From Nereocystis luetkeana (Eukaryota > Sar > Phaeophyceae > Laminariales > Laminariaceae), in NCBI GenBank assembly GCA_031213475.1, contig JARUPZ010000007.1:2501457-2565456 (forward strand): a stretch of 64,000 bases of DNA, written 5' to 3'. The first letter of the stretch is position 1; each line of letters starts with the position of its first letter. A program made the translations under genes and the position numbers. Of the stretch, positions 31,075 to 41,374 are shown piece after piece. The notes under the pieces are model-generated. The model saw only the letters and a list, made by a program, of their open reading frames with translations, was not told the origin of the DNA and did no database searches.

Positions 31075-31235
31075 CGGAAGATAGGCCCCTGGTCTGTATT
31101 ATCTGTATGATCTAGCTCGCGTTGCCGGATGGAACCCACACATTCTGCATGGTCTAGGACATGCTTCCTGGGTTGGATCTGTACTACACAGCTCCTTAAC
31201 ACCTCAGAACGGTAGGGTAGGATATAGATGACCGA
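31075..31235 (+). repeat. Interspersed repeat family C
   Basis: Contains TGATCTAGCTC, TGCATGGTCTAGGACA, CCTGGGTTGGATCTGTACT, AACGGTAGG and a GATC-rich end. Related copies lie at 43700-43870, 44080-44295, 52425-52645 (inverted), 54270-54720 (two copies, inverted) and 60690-60885. Unit about 160-210 bp; no ORF. Confidence 0.6.
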
Positions 31236-31263
31236 TATCGAGATCGAGCCGACGCGAGGAACA

Positions 31264-31557
31264 CTATCTCACGCTCAATCCAGTAGTTGGTTCCCAAGAG
31301 CGTGGGTGGGCGCAGTTTTCGAGGGTTAAAAGGCTATGTCCGCCGTGATAGCCGTGGCTACGGGGCGGTACGGTACTACATACGAAGGCGTTCGGCGGAA
31401 GCGGTCTTGTCTGCTTCGTCGCGCGCTTGGCAACACTGAGGATCGGTTGCGGTTGCAACGTTGCCACAGGCGTAAATAGTAGGAGCAGCAGTAGGCTACA
31501 CAGTCGAGGACTGTTGTTTGTCCCTGTCCTGCAGTTGAATGTAACGATGTATTGCAT
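31264..31557 (-). CDS. Candidate first exon with signal peptide (possibly of the ClpS gene)
   Basis: An ATG at 31557 opens MQYIVTFNCRTGTNN, followed by a strong hydrophobic core (LCSLLLLLLFTPVA) and a basic stretch (VAKRATKQTRPLPPNAF). This has the form of an ER signal peptide plus transit segment. It lies just upstream of the ClpS exon at 30935 on the same strand, which needs a phase-1 donor. Phase-1 GT sites exist after the motif NAFVC, but none is compelling, so the link is inference. It could equally be a chance ORF in a repeat-rich gap. Confidence 0.25.
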   Translation of the reverse strand: MQYIVTFNCRTGTNNSPRLCSLLLLLLFTPVATLQPQPILSVAKRATKQTRPLPPNAFVCSTVPPRSHGYHGGHSLLTLENCAHPRSWEPTTGLSVR

Positions 31558-31644
31558 TCCACATTCGAGATATTTACATGTTTAGTCTTAGTCTACTGCA
31601 GTTGTAGACTACAGGAGAATACGAGTATCGACTGAAACGGCATC

Positions 31645-32924
31645 TTAGACAAGCTTATGCCTCGAAAGAGCTAACACAAGCCGGAACAGCTCAGTATGAG
31701 AAGGTAGGGTCGCCGCCGCCGCAGGTGTCATGAGTAAGGCGACAGCAAGAAGGAACGACTGCCTCGTTTTCGGGCTGAGGTCCTCGATGAGTCGCGCAAG
31801 TGGCGAAAGTAGCAGCGGTGTCATAGTGTCAAACATACGTCGGCCGGACAGGCGATGAGCCGGACAGGTGCACATATCGATCTGTCGATGTCAACATGTC
31901 AATTGCTGCGGAACTGCTGCCGCACTTCATGCCAGGGCATCATGTACCTGAGATACCAGGCACTCACTTCGCCAGATTCCACGAAATTGACGAAATTACA
32001 GCAGTACAAGCCACGTGGGTCTTCGTATGATACGTAGAGCCGTGGCAGCAACCGTGGCCCAAGCTCCATGGAAAGCGTCAACTCAAAACATCCCACGAGA
32101 GTTTCAAAACTCGCCCAAGACAATTTTCCAGTGGTGTGTAACTGGTGACCGGTATATAGGACAAGACAAGACAGCAGTCACGATTCAAGACACAGTCAGC
32201 GCGCTCCCCGCGAACTCCCACACCCCGCACCCCACACCGACCACCGTATGTTCTTTCCCACGTTGGCGTGCAGTACAACCGATGATACCGCTGTACAGGT
32301 CAGGTGCGTACTCGCTCTGAAGACAAATTGTACATACATACCAGGTACCAGGTACCAGGTGCGAAGGAAGGAGTACAATCACGCATACTCGCAGGTTCGC
32401 ACAAAAAAAAAATGTGCACATATAAAAAGTCCGCATCAAGGCCATCGCACCACCTCAAGGTCCTGACACCGACTTGGCTTCCACCACCGCCAGTGAGGAT
32501 GGGGCTACTTAATGAGTCACAACACCGTATGTAGGCCGACGCAGCTCGGGCGCTGGGTTCGAGAGCAAACACACGAGCTCCTGCGAACCGCCCACACCTT
32601 GTTTCAGGGTATTCAGCTTACCAGTATCAGCCACGTGCCAGCGAACGCAACATCAATGACATGATCACGAATGTTTTCGACACAAGCACACACAGGGGTA
32701 TCCACGCACAGGACGGCTCTACCACCTAAGATAGCAGAGTATAGAACTTCTACAAAGACTGAACTGGACACACCTGGGATTGGTCGACTCTGTGCTGAGC
32801 AACGTGCGGAAGCCCCCACCGCTCGTCCGGCCCCGCATGCCGTTGGCAACGCAACAAATGCTCGGGCCGAACAGAGGCACAGCCACAGGGCCAGCACTCG
32901 CAGGAAATGCTCCACCGGGCCCAT
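31645..32924 (-). CDS. Plastid-targeted protein, unknown family, four exons
   Basis: Exons 32924-32774, 32580-32526, 32109-31968 and 31881-31645 join with phases 1, 2 and 0 and sum to exactly 194 codons plus TAA. The N-terminus MGPVEHFLRVLALWLCLCSA-RA|FVALPTACGAGRAV is a textbook heterokont plastid presequence: hydrophobic core, Ala-x-Ala before Phe, then an acid-poor Ser/Arg/Ala-rich transit segment. The mature part contains ELTLSMELGPRLLPRLYVSY, EDPRGLYCCNFVNFVESGE and a C-terminal hydrophobic helix (FLLAVALLMTPAAAATLPS) followed by a short amphipathic tail ending RHKLV. I do not recognise the family. One membrane span near the C-terminus is likely. The weakest junction is the short 55-nt exon 2, supported by phase and splice motifs only. 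Confidence 0.65.
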
Positions 32925-34074
32925 ACCCTTTCCGTCTAGTGAATATTTTCGAGTCTCTTGCAATCCGACACCCCCTGACACGTGCTAGAGGTTGTTGGGC
33001 GGTGCTCTGAAGCCGTCCTCCTGGCGCCTTGGTCCTCGATTCGCCCCCTGCAACAAAAACGCCACCTAATACCTGTGGAACACCCGAATTTAGTGAAAGT
33101 CATGGCACAACTTGCGAAAGGCTGCTGGAATGAAGACGTCCTACGGAGCTATACTGCGCGTTTTGCTACCTTTCCTGCTCTTATTGCAAGGTGCGAAGTT
33201 TTCTTACCTTTGGCGGCAAAAAAATGGTGGCATGCTCCCCAATTCGATGCGTGAGAGATCATGACACGACGACACAAGTATATTATACCGGTTCACGTCA
33301 TGTTCCAGGTTCCAGTTCCTAGAACACACCGATGCGCGAGTCGAGTGTACTGCTGCTCCTGTGTTGCTGAAGCTGCTGTATCTGCACATTTGCACTCTCT
33401 GGGGTACCTGGTACTTATCATATGGTGCCCCGGAAACGGTGCCCTGACTGCCACGACGAAGAACATCGTTACTACTATTATAGCATACCAAACGAGTTCG
33501 CGTGACCAACTTGTGCCTCTCCGTTCTGCCACAGTCCACAGGTGTGTGTGTGTTCTTCTTAAACCGTTCTTTCTACCCGTCGACATCCAGCACAACCAGT
33601 GTCCGTGCCGATTCTCCAATCCTAGAAGAGATACAAGTTATGTGGTCACAAAGCTGCGCCACAGAGATACTACGTTGCCACGTGTGCAGTAAGCACTGCA
33701 GTGGGCAATGCAAAGCCATGTCATCATACTAGATACGACAGGCACGACATACACAATCTATGAAATAGAGGAACGAAAAGAAACAATCAAAGAGAAAACA
33801 AAAACAAAGTATACAAATCGAAAGAGAAAAAGAAAAAAAAAATGAAAGCAAAACCTAGGAGAAACAATCTGCCGTGCTCCCCCCCCGCAGGCGAGGTGGC
33901 CAACACTTGAAAAAGAACGAGCTGAAAAAAAGAAGAAAAGAAAAAAAAACACCACTGCTTGTAAACAGAGTAAGACAAAGAACCAAGGAAAAAAAATAAC
34001 AAAGGGAAAATATCAAAGGGGAAATAACAGGGAGACCAAAGCCCAAAGCACCTTCCAGGTGGCGGCAGCAGTTT

Positions 34075-34470
34075 GTGGTACGAGTAGTATAGCCAGGTTC
34101 CCCCTGCTAATCCGCCTGGTACCTTGCTACCCAGACTGCCGTCTCCACCCTGCGTTCGTCAACTATGTCCAGCCCCTTGGCGTCAGACAATACGAAACGA
34201 GCAGAGCAGGTTCGTCATCCAACCACGCCACACGGCTCCTTCAGTACGGCTTATCAATCAGAAAAGGAGTAGAAAAAAATAAAATGAAAATCACGGAGAG
34301 TCAGCGCAAGAAAGAAAAAAACGAAACAAAAAGAGAAGACAAGGGTAGACCACGTTCGAACCAGCTGCACCAGTTGGTAGCACTAGTAGTATGGTCATGT
34401 TCTACTTCCTAGTCGGCCTGGTGCCTTGCTACCCTGTCTGCCATCTCCTTCCTACTTTCGTCTACCTACA
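34075..34470. repeat. Diverged ~85-bp duplicated block, copies ~305 bp apart
   Basis: The blocks at about 34078-34165 and 34383-34470 share CCTGGTACCTTGCTACCC / CCTGGTGCCTTGCTACCC and the following CTGCC.TCTCC..CCTGCGTTCGTC / TACTTTCGTC pattern. Between them is A-rich DNA. Confidence 0.6.
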
Positions 34471-34867
34471 TCGCTGTGAACGCGCCTCCTATGCGGTAGT
34501 CCGTACCATTGGGACTCATGTTTTTTTTCTAGGCTTGCGGCATTCACGTTATGCGCTCGTATCTTTACCTGGCCCGACCATCTGGCAGCCAAGGCCGTTC
34601 TGTGGGTTTCCGGCCCTGCAGATTGCAGGCTCGCGACCTTCCCTATACCCAGTAGATCTTCGGCCCCCGGCATGGTTGCAGTCGTATTTGTCCTTCTCAT
34701 TTCCGCCTTGCGTACCGACTATCATAACAGGTTTCTATTTTATTAAGTAGATGTTCTACTACTGTGCTACAGCAGTACTGTTCGTACGTATTCAATTTCC
34801 ATCCCCTCTATTTCTTCTTGCAAACGATCCTAACCGTTGTCAACAGTCCGCAACGGTTTTGCGTGGG

Positions 34868-34975
34868 TTTGGTGTTGGGTGAGTGTTGGGTGTTGGGTGC
34901 TGCGTGTTGAATGTTGGGTGTTGAGCGTTGAATGTTAGGCATTGGGTGTTGGATGTTGGGTATGCCATGTTGGCG
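34868..34975. repeat. Degenerate TTGGGTG tandem run
   Basis: Repeats such as GTTGGGTGTTGGGTGCTGCG with period about 7-8 bp and many substitutions. It is not a telomere repeat as such. Confidence 0.75.
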
Positions 34976-35121
34976 GTGATTTTTGCGCTGCCGAATACCC
35001 TGGCGTATCATAAGGCTACGCAGAAGTACGAGCTTTGACCGCCACCCTCTTCCCCTCCCCTCCGCCCCCACCCGCCCCCCCTCACCACCCTCCCCTCCCT
35101 CGCGGACGCGACGCATCACAG

Positions 35122-36343
35122 ATGCACGTACTTTGCTGGCGTACAACACGGGGCTGCTGCGGCCACTTCAGGGGAACCCGCGTATGTCAGCAGCGGGAGC
35201 GCCAGGGGAAGACAGGGCGCACAAATCAGCGGCGGAACCGATGACGACTCGGCTGCAGGCGTTACGGAGAGTAGCCGCCGTTTCGCTTATCCCTGCGACC
35301 GTTTCAGGAGTTTTGGTGGATTTTCCGGGAAACGCGCGAGCCGAAAAGGGGGCAGCGGCAGAGGCGAAGGTCAACATAAACGTTTTTCGTACTATTTACA
35401 AGAGCCGATTAAACGGCGCTAAAAAATAGGGACGTATTTCGATATGACTGAAGTGACCGACCGACCGACCGACCGACCGGGATCCAACACACGCAAGTTG
35501 ACGGCAGTTACAAACATCCTACTGCGGGAGTTCCTCGCGACAGCACAGCCTACATTTGTTAACTCTTTTTTTTTTATGGAGCCCGTCGGCCGCTAGGGTT
35601 GGGCGTGAGGGTCGAGGCTGTGCATGTGTGCGGCTTGGAAAAGCGACAATAGTAGAACACGCACGCTATAGTTATTCCGTACGCGGCTTGGAATATATCA
35701 TATTGGCACCTGATCCCGCCGGCTGCCCTTGCCACACCTGCTTCTGCGTGATTGCGCTACCGCTGCAGGGCGCCAAGCAGTGGATCTCGGGGAAGGGGGC
35801 ACAGCCGAAAGGGTCGGAGGTGAGCTGATACTCCAGTCTTCTCTCTTGTGTATGTGGGGGGAAGGAGGAGGTGTAGCCTGTCAGCGCTTGCTTTAGCTCG
35901 AAGCGACGGAATGCGGTCTTGAACAGTGCCCGCTTGAGCGTGCCCTATTCGAGAATCGATAGGCGCGGCTTCGACAACGCAAAATGAAACGCCAATTATT
36001 TATCATACGGAGCCGAACCAATCCCTAGTGCGGACTCGCACGCGCGCGAAATAAAGAACCGAACCGTACCGGAATCAGCTAAACCCAACCTAAACCAAAC
36101 CAAACCAAATCAAACCAAACCAGCCCAAACTCAGCCTAGCCCAACTCGAACTGTACCGCGCAGGACAAAACGGGAACCCGAAAAGAGTCCAAGTACCTGC
36201 GGTGTCTCAGCAACTGCCTCGCCGAGTGCCAGAAGCCCACCTACGGGCCGGAGCGAGACAGGGAAGAGTGCCTTCAGGTCTGCCAGGATGAGTGCTGCAC
36301 CTCCTACGAGCAGTGCACCTACGCCGTGACTCAAAATAAGTGA
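35122..36343 (+). CDS. Cys-rich protein with twin-arginine thylakoid-type signal, 5' exon missing
   Basis: Three exons in phase: 35122-35369, 35769-35819 and 36164-36343 (TGA). The first exon encodes a Ser/Ala/Arg-rich segment and then LRRVAAVSLIPATVSG-VLVDFPGNARA|EKG, with twin arginine before a hydrophobic stretch and Ala-x-Ala. This is the form of a Tat-type thylakoid lumen transfer domain. The mature protein is short: GAKQWISGKGAQPKGSE, then DKTGTRKESKYLRC and a cysteine cluster with C-x3-C-x3-C (CLSNCLAEC), a loop, and C-x3-C-x3-C-C (CLQVCQDECC) plus one more Cys. Eight cysteines in about 40 residues suggest disulfides or a bound metal. The acceptor at 35122 is phase 1, so an upstream exon with the signal peptide is needed. 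I do not recognise a named family. A plastid lumen location is inferred. Confidence 0.68.
35451..35481. repeat. GACC tetranucleotide microsatellite
   Basis: Six or seven GACC repeats in the first intron of the Cys-rich protein gene. Confidence 0.9.
36056..36150. repeat. Degenerate CCAAA repeat
   Basis: A run of AACCAAACC-type pentamers just upstream of the acceptor at 36164, probably serving as its pyrimidine-poor flank. Purely intronic. Confidence 0.7.
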
Positions 36344-36810
36344 ATTTGTACCCCGCCGTCGGGCTGTACTACAAGTGGGGGATCCGATTTCAAGAGTCCT
36401 TCGGAACAGGGCAGTTTTACCGCCCTCATCCCCGAACCGCTTGTGCTTCCGTTCCAGAGCGATTTGATCCTGTCCCGGGATAAGAGCGAAGCTCTCTCTT
36501 AGTTCGGGAGATGTATCCGCTAGAAAGAGCGCGAGCAAAACGTAAGGCGGGAAAATTCGGGCGAAATATGTTTTTTTTTAGCTGCCGTGCAAAAGCCGAA
36601 TTTGCTGATTTTGGTGTGGGCTTTTTTTTTTTAAGATCGGATACTTCACTGTCAAGCAGCCAAACATCGCGTAAAGCGGGGGCTGGATCGTAGGGGCGTG
36701 TGAACACCTGGCGCTTCCGCGTATGTAGATGAGGGAGAAAATGCAGGAAGGTACATGCGTTGACAGTAAAAGAAAGTACTCTGCGTGACGTCCCGGTACG
36801 CACCTCTCCA

Positions 36811-36957
36811 TCAGACCTTGGAGAACGGTGTTCCATGAAGGGCTTGCTCGCGATTGACCTCCATCTCGTTCAGTAGGCTACACGGTCGCGTGAGCTTGTT
36901 AATGCAGTTGTCGAGGATTCTGTTGTACTGCTCGTAGTCGTGAGGGGGCAAACAGGG
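36811..36957 (-). CDS. Isolated coding exon, probable 3' end of an unknown gene
   Basis: A CTTTCGCAG acceptor opens a phase-0 exon of 49 codons with GC-rich third positions: PCLPPHDYEQYNRILDNCIN, then KLTRPCSLLNEMEVNREQAL, HGTPFSKV and TGA. Alternatively AAG|GTCTGA could be a weak donor. Upstream exons on the minus strand were not identified; a possible one ends YTSLMICIVYIDQ at a CAG|GTGATG site near 37261. No family recognised. It converges with the Cys-rich protein gene, the two 3' ends being about 470 bp apart. Confidence 0.45.
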   Translation of the reverse strand, partial: PCLPPHDYEQYNRILDNCINKLTRPCSLLNEMEVNREQALHGTPFSKV

Positions 36958-37867
36958 CTGCGAAAGCAGAGCACAAGCAGGGCGAATACAGGGTGGCGCT
37001 GCCGGCGACGGCGGGCGAGAGAACGAACACGAGGAGAAGACCAGACGGTGGCGGGGGCGGGGGCGCCGTTTGGTTGTGTCCCGTTTTCCCAAACCCTCTA
37101 GGGGCGTTATCGTTTTTTTTTCTGTTTTGGTCGTGGTCCACGCACCTTATTTTCTCGTTTTTTTTGCGGTGTCTGGGCCTTGATAGTTTTTTTTTGCCGT
37201 GTCTGGGCCTTGAGAGCTGTGGGCGCCGTGGATTCTTAGGGTTAGCGCCTGCCAGCATCACCTGGTCGATGTACACGATGCATATCATTAGTGATGTGTA
37301 CAGGCAGGGGGGGAGGTCGATTTTAGTTCCCGTGCAAACGTTGCGGGGTGGTGCCCGCGGGTGAGGGAGTTGTGGTTCCATTTCGCCTGTTTCTTTTAGG
37401 GTTTAAGAATGTGCAACGTTTTTAGTTGCTGTTTTCCTTCTGTACTCGTAGTGTATGGCAGTTTTATCCGGCCGTAACTGCCGTTCGTTCCTATTGTGAA
37501 TATCCGTTCACCGACGTTCTTGTGGCGCGAATCTCAATTTGAGCTCCAACAACTGCTGCCAATAGTCTCCGTGCCCCAGACACTAGGCTGCGTAGGCTTT
37601 TTAGCCTTACTTTTCCTCTCTGAAGCACACGTGTTTTTCTGTGTAAATGACACACCCAGATCTACCAGGTACTTTGTGACAGCACATTTCGCGAGGTTTA
37701 GACTCTTACCTCGTGGTTTCTGACCGCAGAGTTTGTGTGTCTAGGATGAAGAATCACAGCACGGGCACTAGATTCGTGCTACACACGCGTTGGGTTCGAA
37801 GGCATTGGGTAGGTCCTCAGAGGAGGAACCCCGTCAGGGGGGACTGTTTAAGGTCAAAATTGCAACT

Positions 37868-38510
37868 CCTCCCTGTAGCATGGCTCTATATATGATGTAC
37901 CCGGGTACCTAAAGTTGATTGCTTTGGTCATACTCAGGTACTCCCACCTCTGTAGCATGGGTGAACTTGTACCCGTGGGTTCTAATTTTGGTTGTTTTCG
38001 GGCCAGCTCAGTCTCCTACCTGTGGCATGACTCTTCCTGCGCGAATACCAAAGTTGATTTGTTTTGGTCATACCCAGGGACTCCTACCTGTAGCATGGCT
38101 CTCTACCCGATACCAAGGATGATCGTTTCGGTCATACTCAAGTCTCCTATATGTAGCATGGCTGTACCCGATACCAAAGTTGATCGTTTTGGTCATACTC
38201 AAGTCTCCTACCTGTAGCATGGCTCTACCTACCCGGGTACCAAAGTTGATTGTTTTGGTCGTACTTGGGTCCTCCTGCGCCTATGGCATGGCTTTACATA
38301 TATACTCGCTCACCAAAAGTTGATTGTTTTGGTCATATTCAGGTGCTCCTACCTGCAGCATGGCCCTACATACCCGAGTACCATAGTTTGTTGTTATGGT
38401 CATACTCAGGCTCTCCTACCTGCATGATCGCATGGGTTTACCCGGGTACCAAGGATTATTGTTTTGCCACACTCAGGTATACGTATGTGCCCGCGGGTAC
38501 CCGCATTATA
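37868..38510. repeat. Minisatellite of ~60-77-bp units
   Basis: About nine units of the form GTAGCATGGCTCTACCTACC, then CGGGTACCAAAGTTGATTGT, then TTTGGTCATACTCAGGT, then CTCCTACCT. Units drift in length and sequence, and the central ones (38090-38250) are the most alike. Confidence 0.85.
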
Positions 38511-39173
38511 ATATGTGCCCCCCTTGGGAAGCGACCCAGCGGAACGTAACGGACGGCGGCAGAGGAATAGTTTTTCTTTCCTTGCCGTGCATGACATGGT
38601 GTAGAAACCCTGTGATTAGACATCGCCTATTGTATTCGGTGCTCGGGGAACCGGGTCCGATGCAAGGGGCAAAGCAGGTTGGCCGTCGGTTGACAGTGCG
38701 GAGAGTGCATCTTTGCGGAGAGCGCGTCCTTGCATCTTGCTGTGTTGTCCTTGAGTGTGTACCGTCTCGGGCGGTGCCGTGTGTTAATCCAGGGTTTTTG
38801 CCAGGCCTGTACTGGACACAGGGATGCATGAACCTACGAGATTATCCAGCCAACATGAGAGCCTACAGCGAAGCATCTCGCGGTTCATATTTACATGCAG
38901 ACAGGCAGGCAAATAGATATAGCATGATTGCGGTTGTTTTTATTCATTTGATTACATTGTAGAAAAACAAAGTGTATACATAAGTACTTACTTCAGTATT
39001 GATGTTTGACAGTCAGGCAGACGGACATCTTCTGAAGTTTAGTTATAGAAACCCCAGGTTAACACCTAGGGGACAGAGACCCTACTACTGTAATTGACGC
39101 CTAGGGATATAGAGCTTCTGATTTCGAAACCTCCGCTGACGCAACCTTTATCCCGTGGATGTGCACAAATATC

Positions 39174-39422
39174 CCAAGGGTGCGTTCGGTTGGGTACATA
39201 CGTACGTACCGAAGTAGACAGGAGGCATGTGCCCGTACGTAAATACCGTACCGAAGTCTTTGGTACGGTTACTCCGGAAAGTTTTGGTTTGGCCACAATA
39301 CCCTAACCGAACACTCCGGTAAGGTCTGATACGAATTCGATACCGGCACCAACCCTTCGGGGCGCTCGGTAAGCCGACAAAAAATCCTCCGGGTACCGGC
39401 ATGTTACCGAACACACCCTTGG
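39174..39422. mobile_element. 249-bp inverted-repeat element (MITE), GGGTGYGTTCGGT ends
   Basis: The left end CCAAGGGTGCGTTCGGTT is matched inverted at the right end ACCGAACACACCCTTGG. The interior is rich in TACGG/CCGTA motifs that pair internally. No ORF. A single copy was seen in the window. Confidence 0.65.
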
Positions 39423-41374
39423 AATAATCATTCACGTGAAACTAAAACACCCCATTCATGTGCCCAGTACTCTGGGAGAGAATACAGTAGGCGCACCAGG
39501 ATTCATGCAAGTGCCATGCAGGCTCGAAAATTGATCACGTAAAAGAAAAAGTGATTTCAGCAACCCCCCCCCCCCCCGAACTCGGCGGGGTCTGTGGCAA
39601 TCAGTTAGGGGGTTATCCTGAGCTCATCCCCGGGTTTCCCAAATATACAATTCGGGTCACCACGTCTAATAGCCTAGTAGATGGCTAGTTCATCAGTACG
39701 GGCCCTGGGCTGCGTGGCTATAGTTGGGTTTGACCAGAGCAGCGCTCAACGCTATGCGTTGCCCTGCTGTTCCCCGGCATACTTCTCAATTGCGCGAAGG
39801 TTGGACGCTCGCACGAGGTCACATCACGGTGGTGAGTGCTGCTGCATGAAATTTTGTCCCTGGTGATTATCATGGCAGATTAGATGGATTCGTCAGCTGC
39901 CGCCAAGCTCATTGTTGGGGCTTTGATCACAGGCTACACAGAAACTGTACAATCTGGTGACGCTGATGACAGATGTATTCGCCAGCTAGCTGCACGTTAT
40001 CGTCACGTTTGATCCATGAAGCTACACCCAGCAGCACAAAAGACAAGGAGTTCAACTATCGCTGCGGTCACAAACCAAGCGTGTGCACGTGCGTCCGTCG
40101 CGACACCGAGAGCAAACACTCTAGAGAACATCATGCACGCTCTGTCCCCCTCAGGCAAGACAACATGCCAGGAGACGGCAGGTTCCGGCGTCGCCAGTCA
40201 CACCGTTAGAAAATCCCACACTAAGACTAGTACGTTACATATATTATAGACGGCCTGCCGTCCGTCACAGGCCTAAACTAATGGCTCCTGCTGGCACCTT
40301 TGCTCTCAAACGAAGAGGAAAGGGTAAACTAGGGCACAAGCCGCAGGCGAGAGCCAGCCGCAGGATACGCTCATGCGCACGCTGTTGTTACTGCTGCTGC
40401 TGTCATAAATAAGCCACGCCTCCACCCCACTCGGCAGCCCTCGCTGTCTACGGCGAAACACGAGACGCCACCGTCTAACTCAGCGAGTGGAGAGCGTCGC
40501 AAGGTGTCCGCCGGGGAAGATTTGCTTAACCTCCAGCATGGCGGGGGATTTCCGAGATGGGGATGGGGTGAGGTGGGGTGCGTTTGCAGGCCACTTCGAT
40601 GTGTTTTTGGTTTTTTTTAGCGCCTTCGTGGCTAGCATCGTTTACCTCGTGAAGCGACATTTGTTTCTACGTGACTATTAATGGATCATGGCAGTTATTA
40701 CGGCTTCGTCGCTGGTGACGTCGCCGCGAAACGCCCCACCATACACCGTAACTCCCCAATACACACACCACGTCTGCGCAGTCAACACGCAACAAAACGT
40801 TGTATATATAGATATCTACCCGAAGCCAGAATTTTCCAAGAAGCTTCCAACCGGTTCGATTCGGTATGTATCTTCACACGTGTTCACACGGTCCCTCTGG
40901 ATCCCTGCTGATGTGCTATTCTATTTTTTGGGCATTCCTCTAAAGCTTAACGAGTGCTCTGACGCCTGCACTCCTACCCGCCATGTGCCCAAGAAAAATG
41001 AGCGAGTTTGGATCGGTCCGCGCGATACTTTCGCCATTGTATCGGAGTAGAGCATTATCTCACAATGTTTCGATCCCCCCCCCTCCCCCCTGGCCCAAAA
41101 AACTTATTTTACCGCCTCCCCTCCTACCTGCAAAACCTTCTCACTTCACTTTACAAAGTGTCGAAACACGAGCTACCCCCCTCCCCCCTCCTCAACAACT
41201 ACGAAAAATGTTGGGGTACCACCCTCCGCAAGCAATCCCGAGCAAGCGTATGGTACGGAAGAGGCAAAAGGTTACGCAACTCCAGGCAGTTGCCCCCCTT
41301 CCCTCCCCCCCCCCCCGCCCCCCCCCCCGGCCATTCTCCGCGGCCCCCCTTTCCCCCTCCACGAAAACGGGGCA

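Larger units (their letters stand above)
32925..35121. other. Intergenic region, repeats only
   Basis: Holds A-rich purine stretches (33770-34060, 34260-34350), a diverged duplicated block and a GTTGGGT-rich run. A signal-peptide exon for the gene starting at 35122 is expected somewhere here, but I could not identify it. Confidence 0.45.
36958..40537. other. Long region without a supported gene
   Basis: Contains a minisatellite and a 249-bp inverted-repeat element, both listed separately. The remainder (for example 38520-39170 and 39423-40537) shows only short unsupported ORFs and a C13 tract near 39565. Confidence 0.45.

Noticed and set aside
32982-33254. 90-codon plus-strand ORF (contains EHPNLVKVMAQLAKGCWNED)
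   Set aside because: Reads like protein in part, but its start is not ATG in good context, third positions are not biased, and it has no partner exons. Left out as unsupported.
34868-34975. Interstitial telomeric repeat
   Set aside because: The TTGGGTG-like units are irregular in length and sequence and do not match the TTTAGGG-type repeats expected in this lineage.
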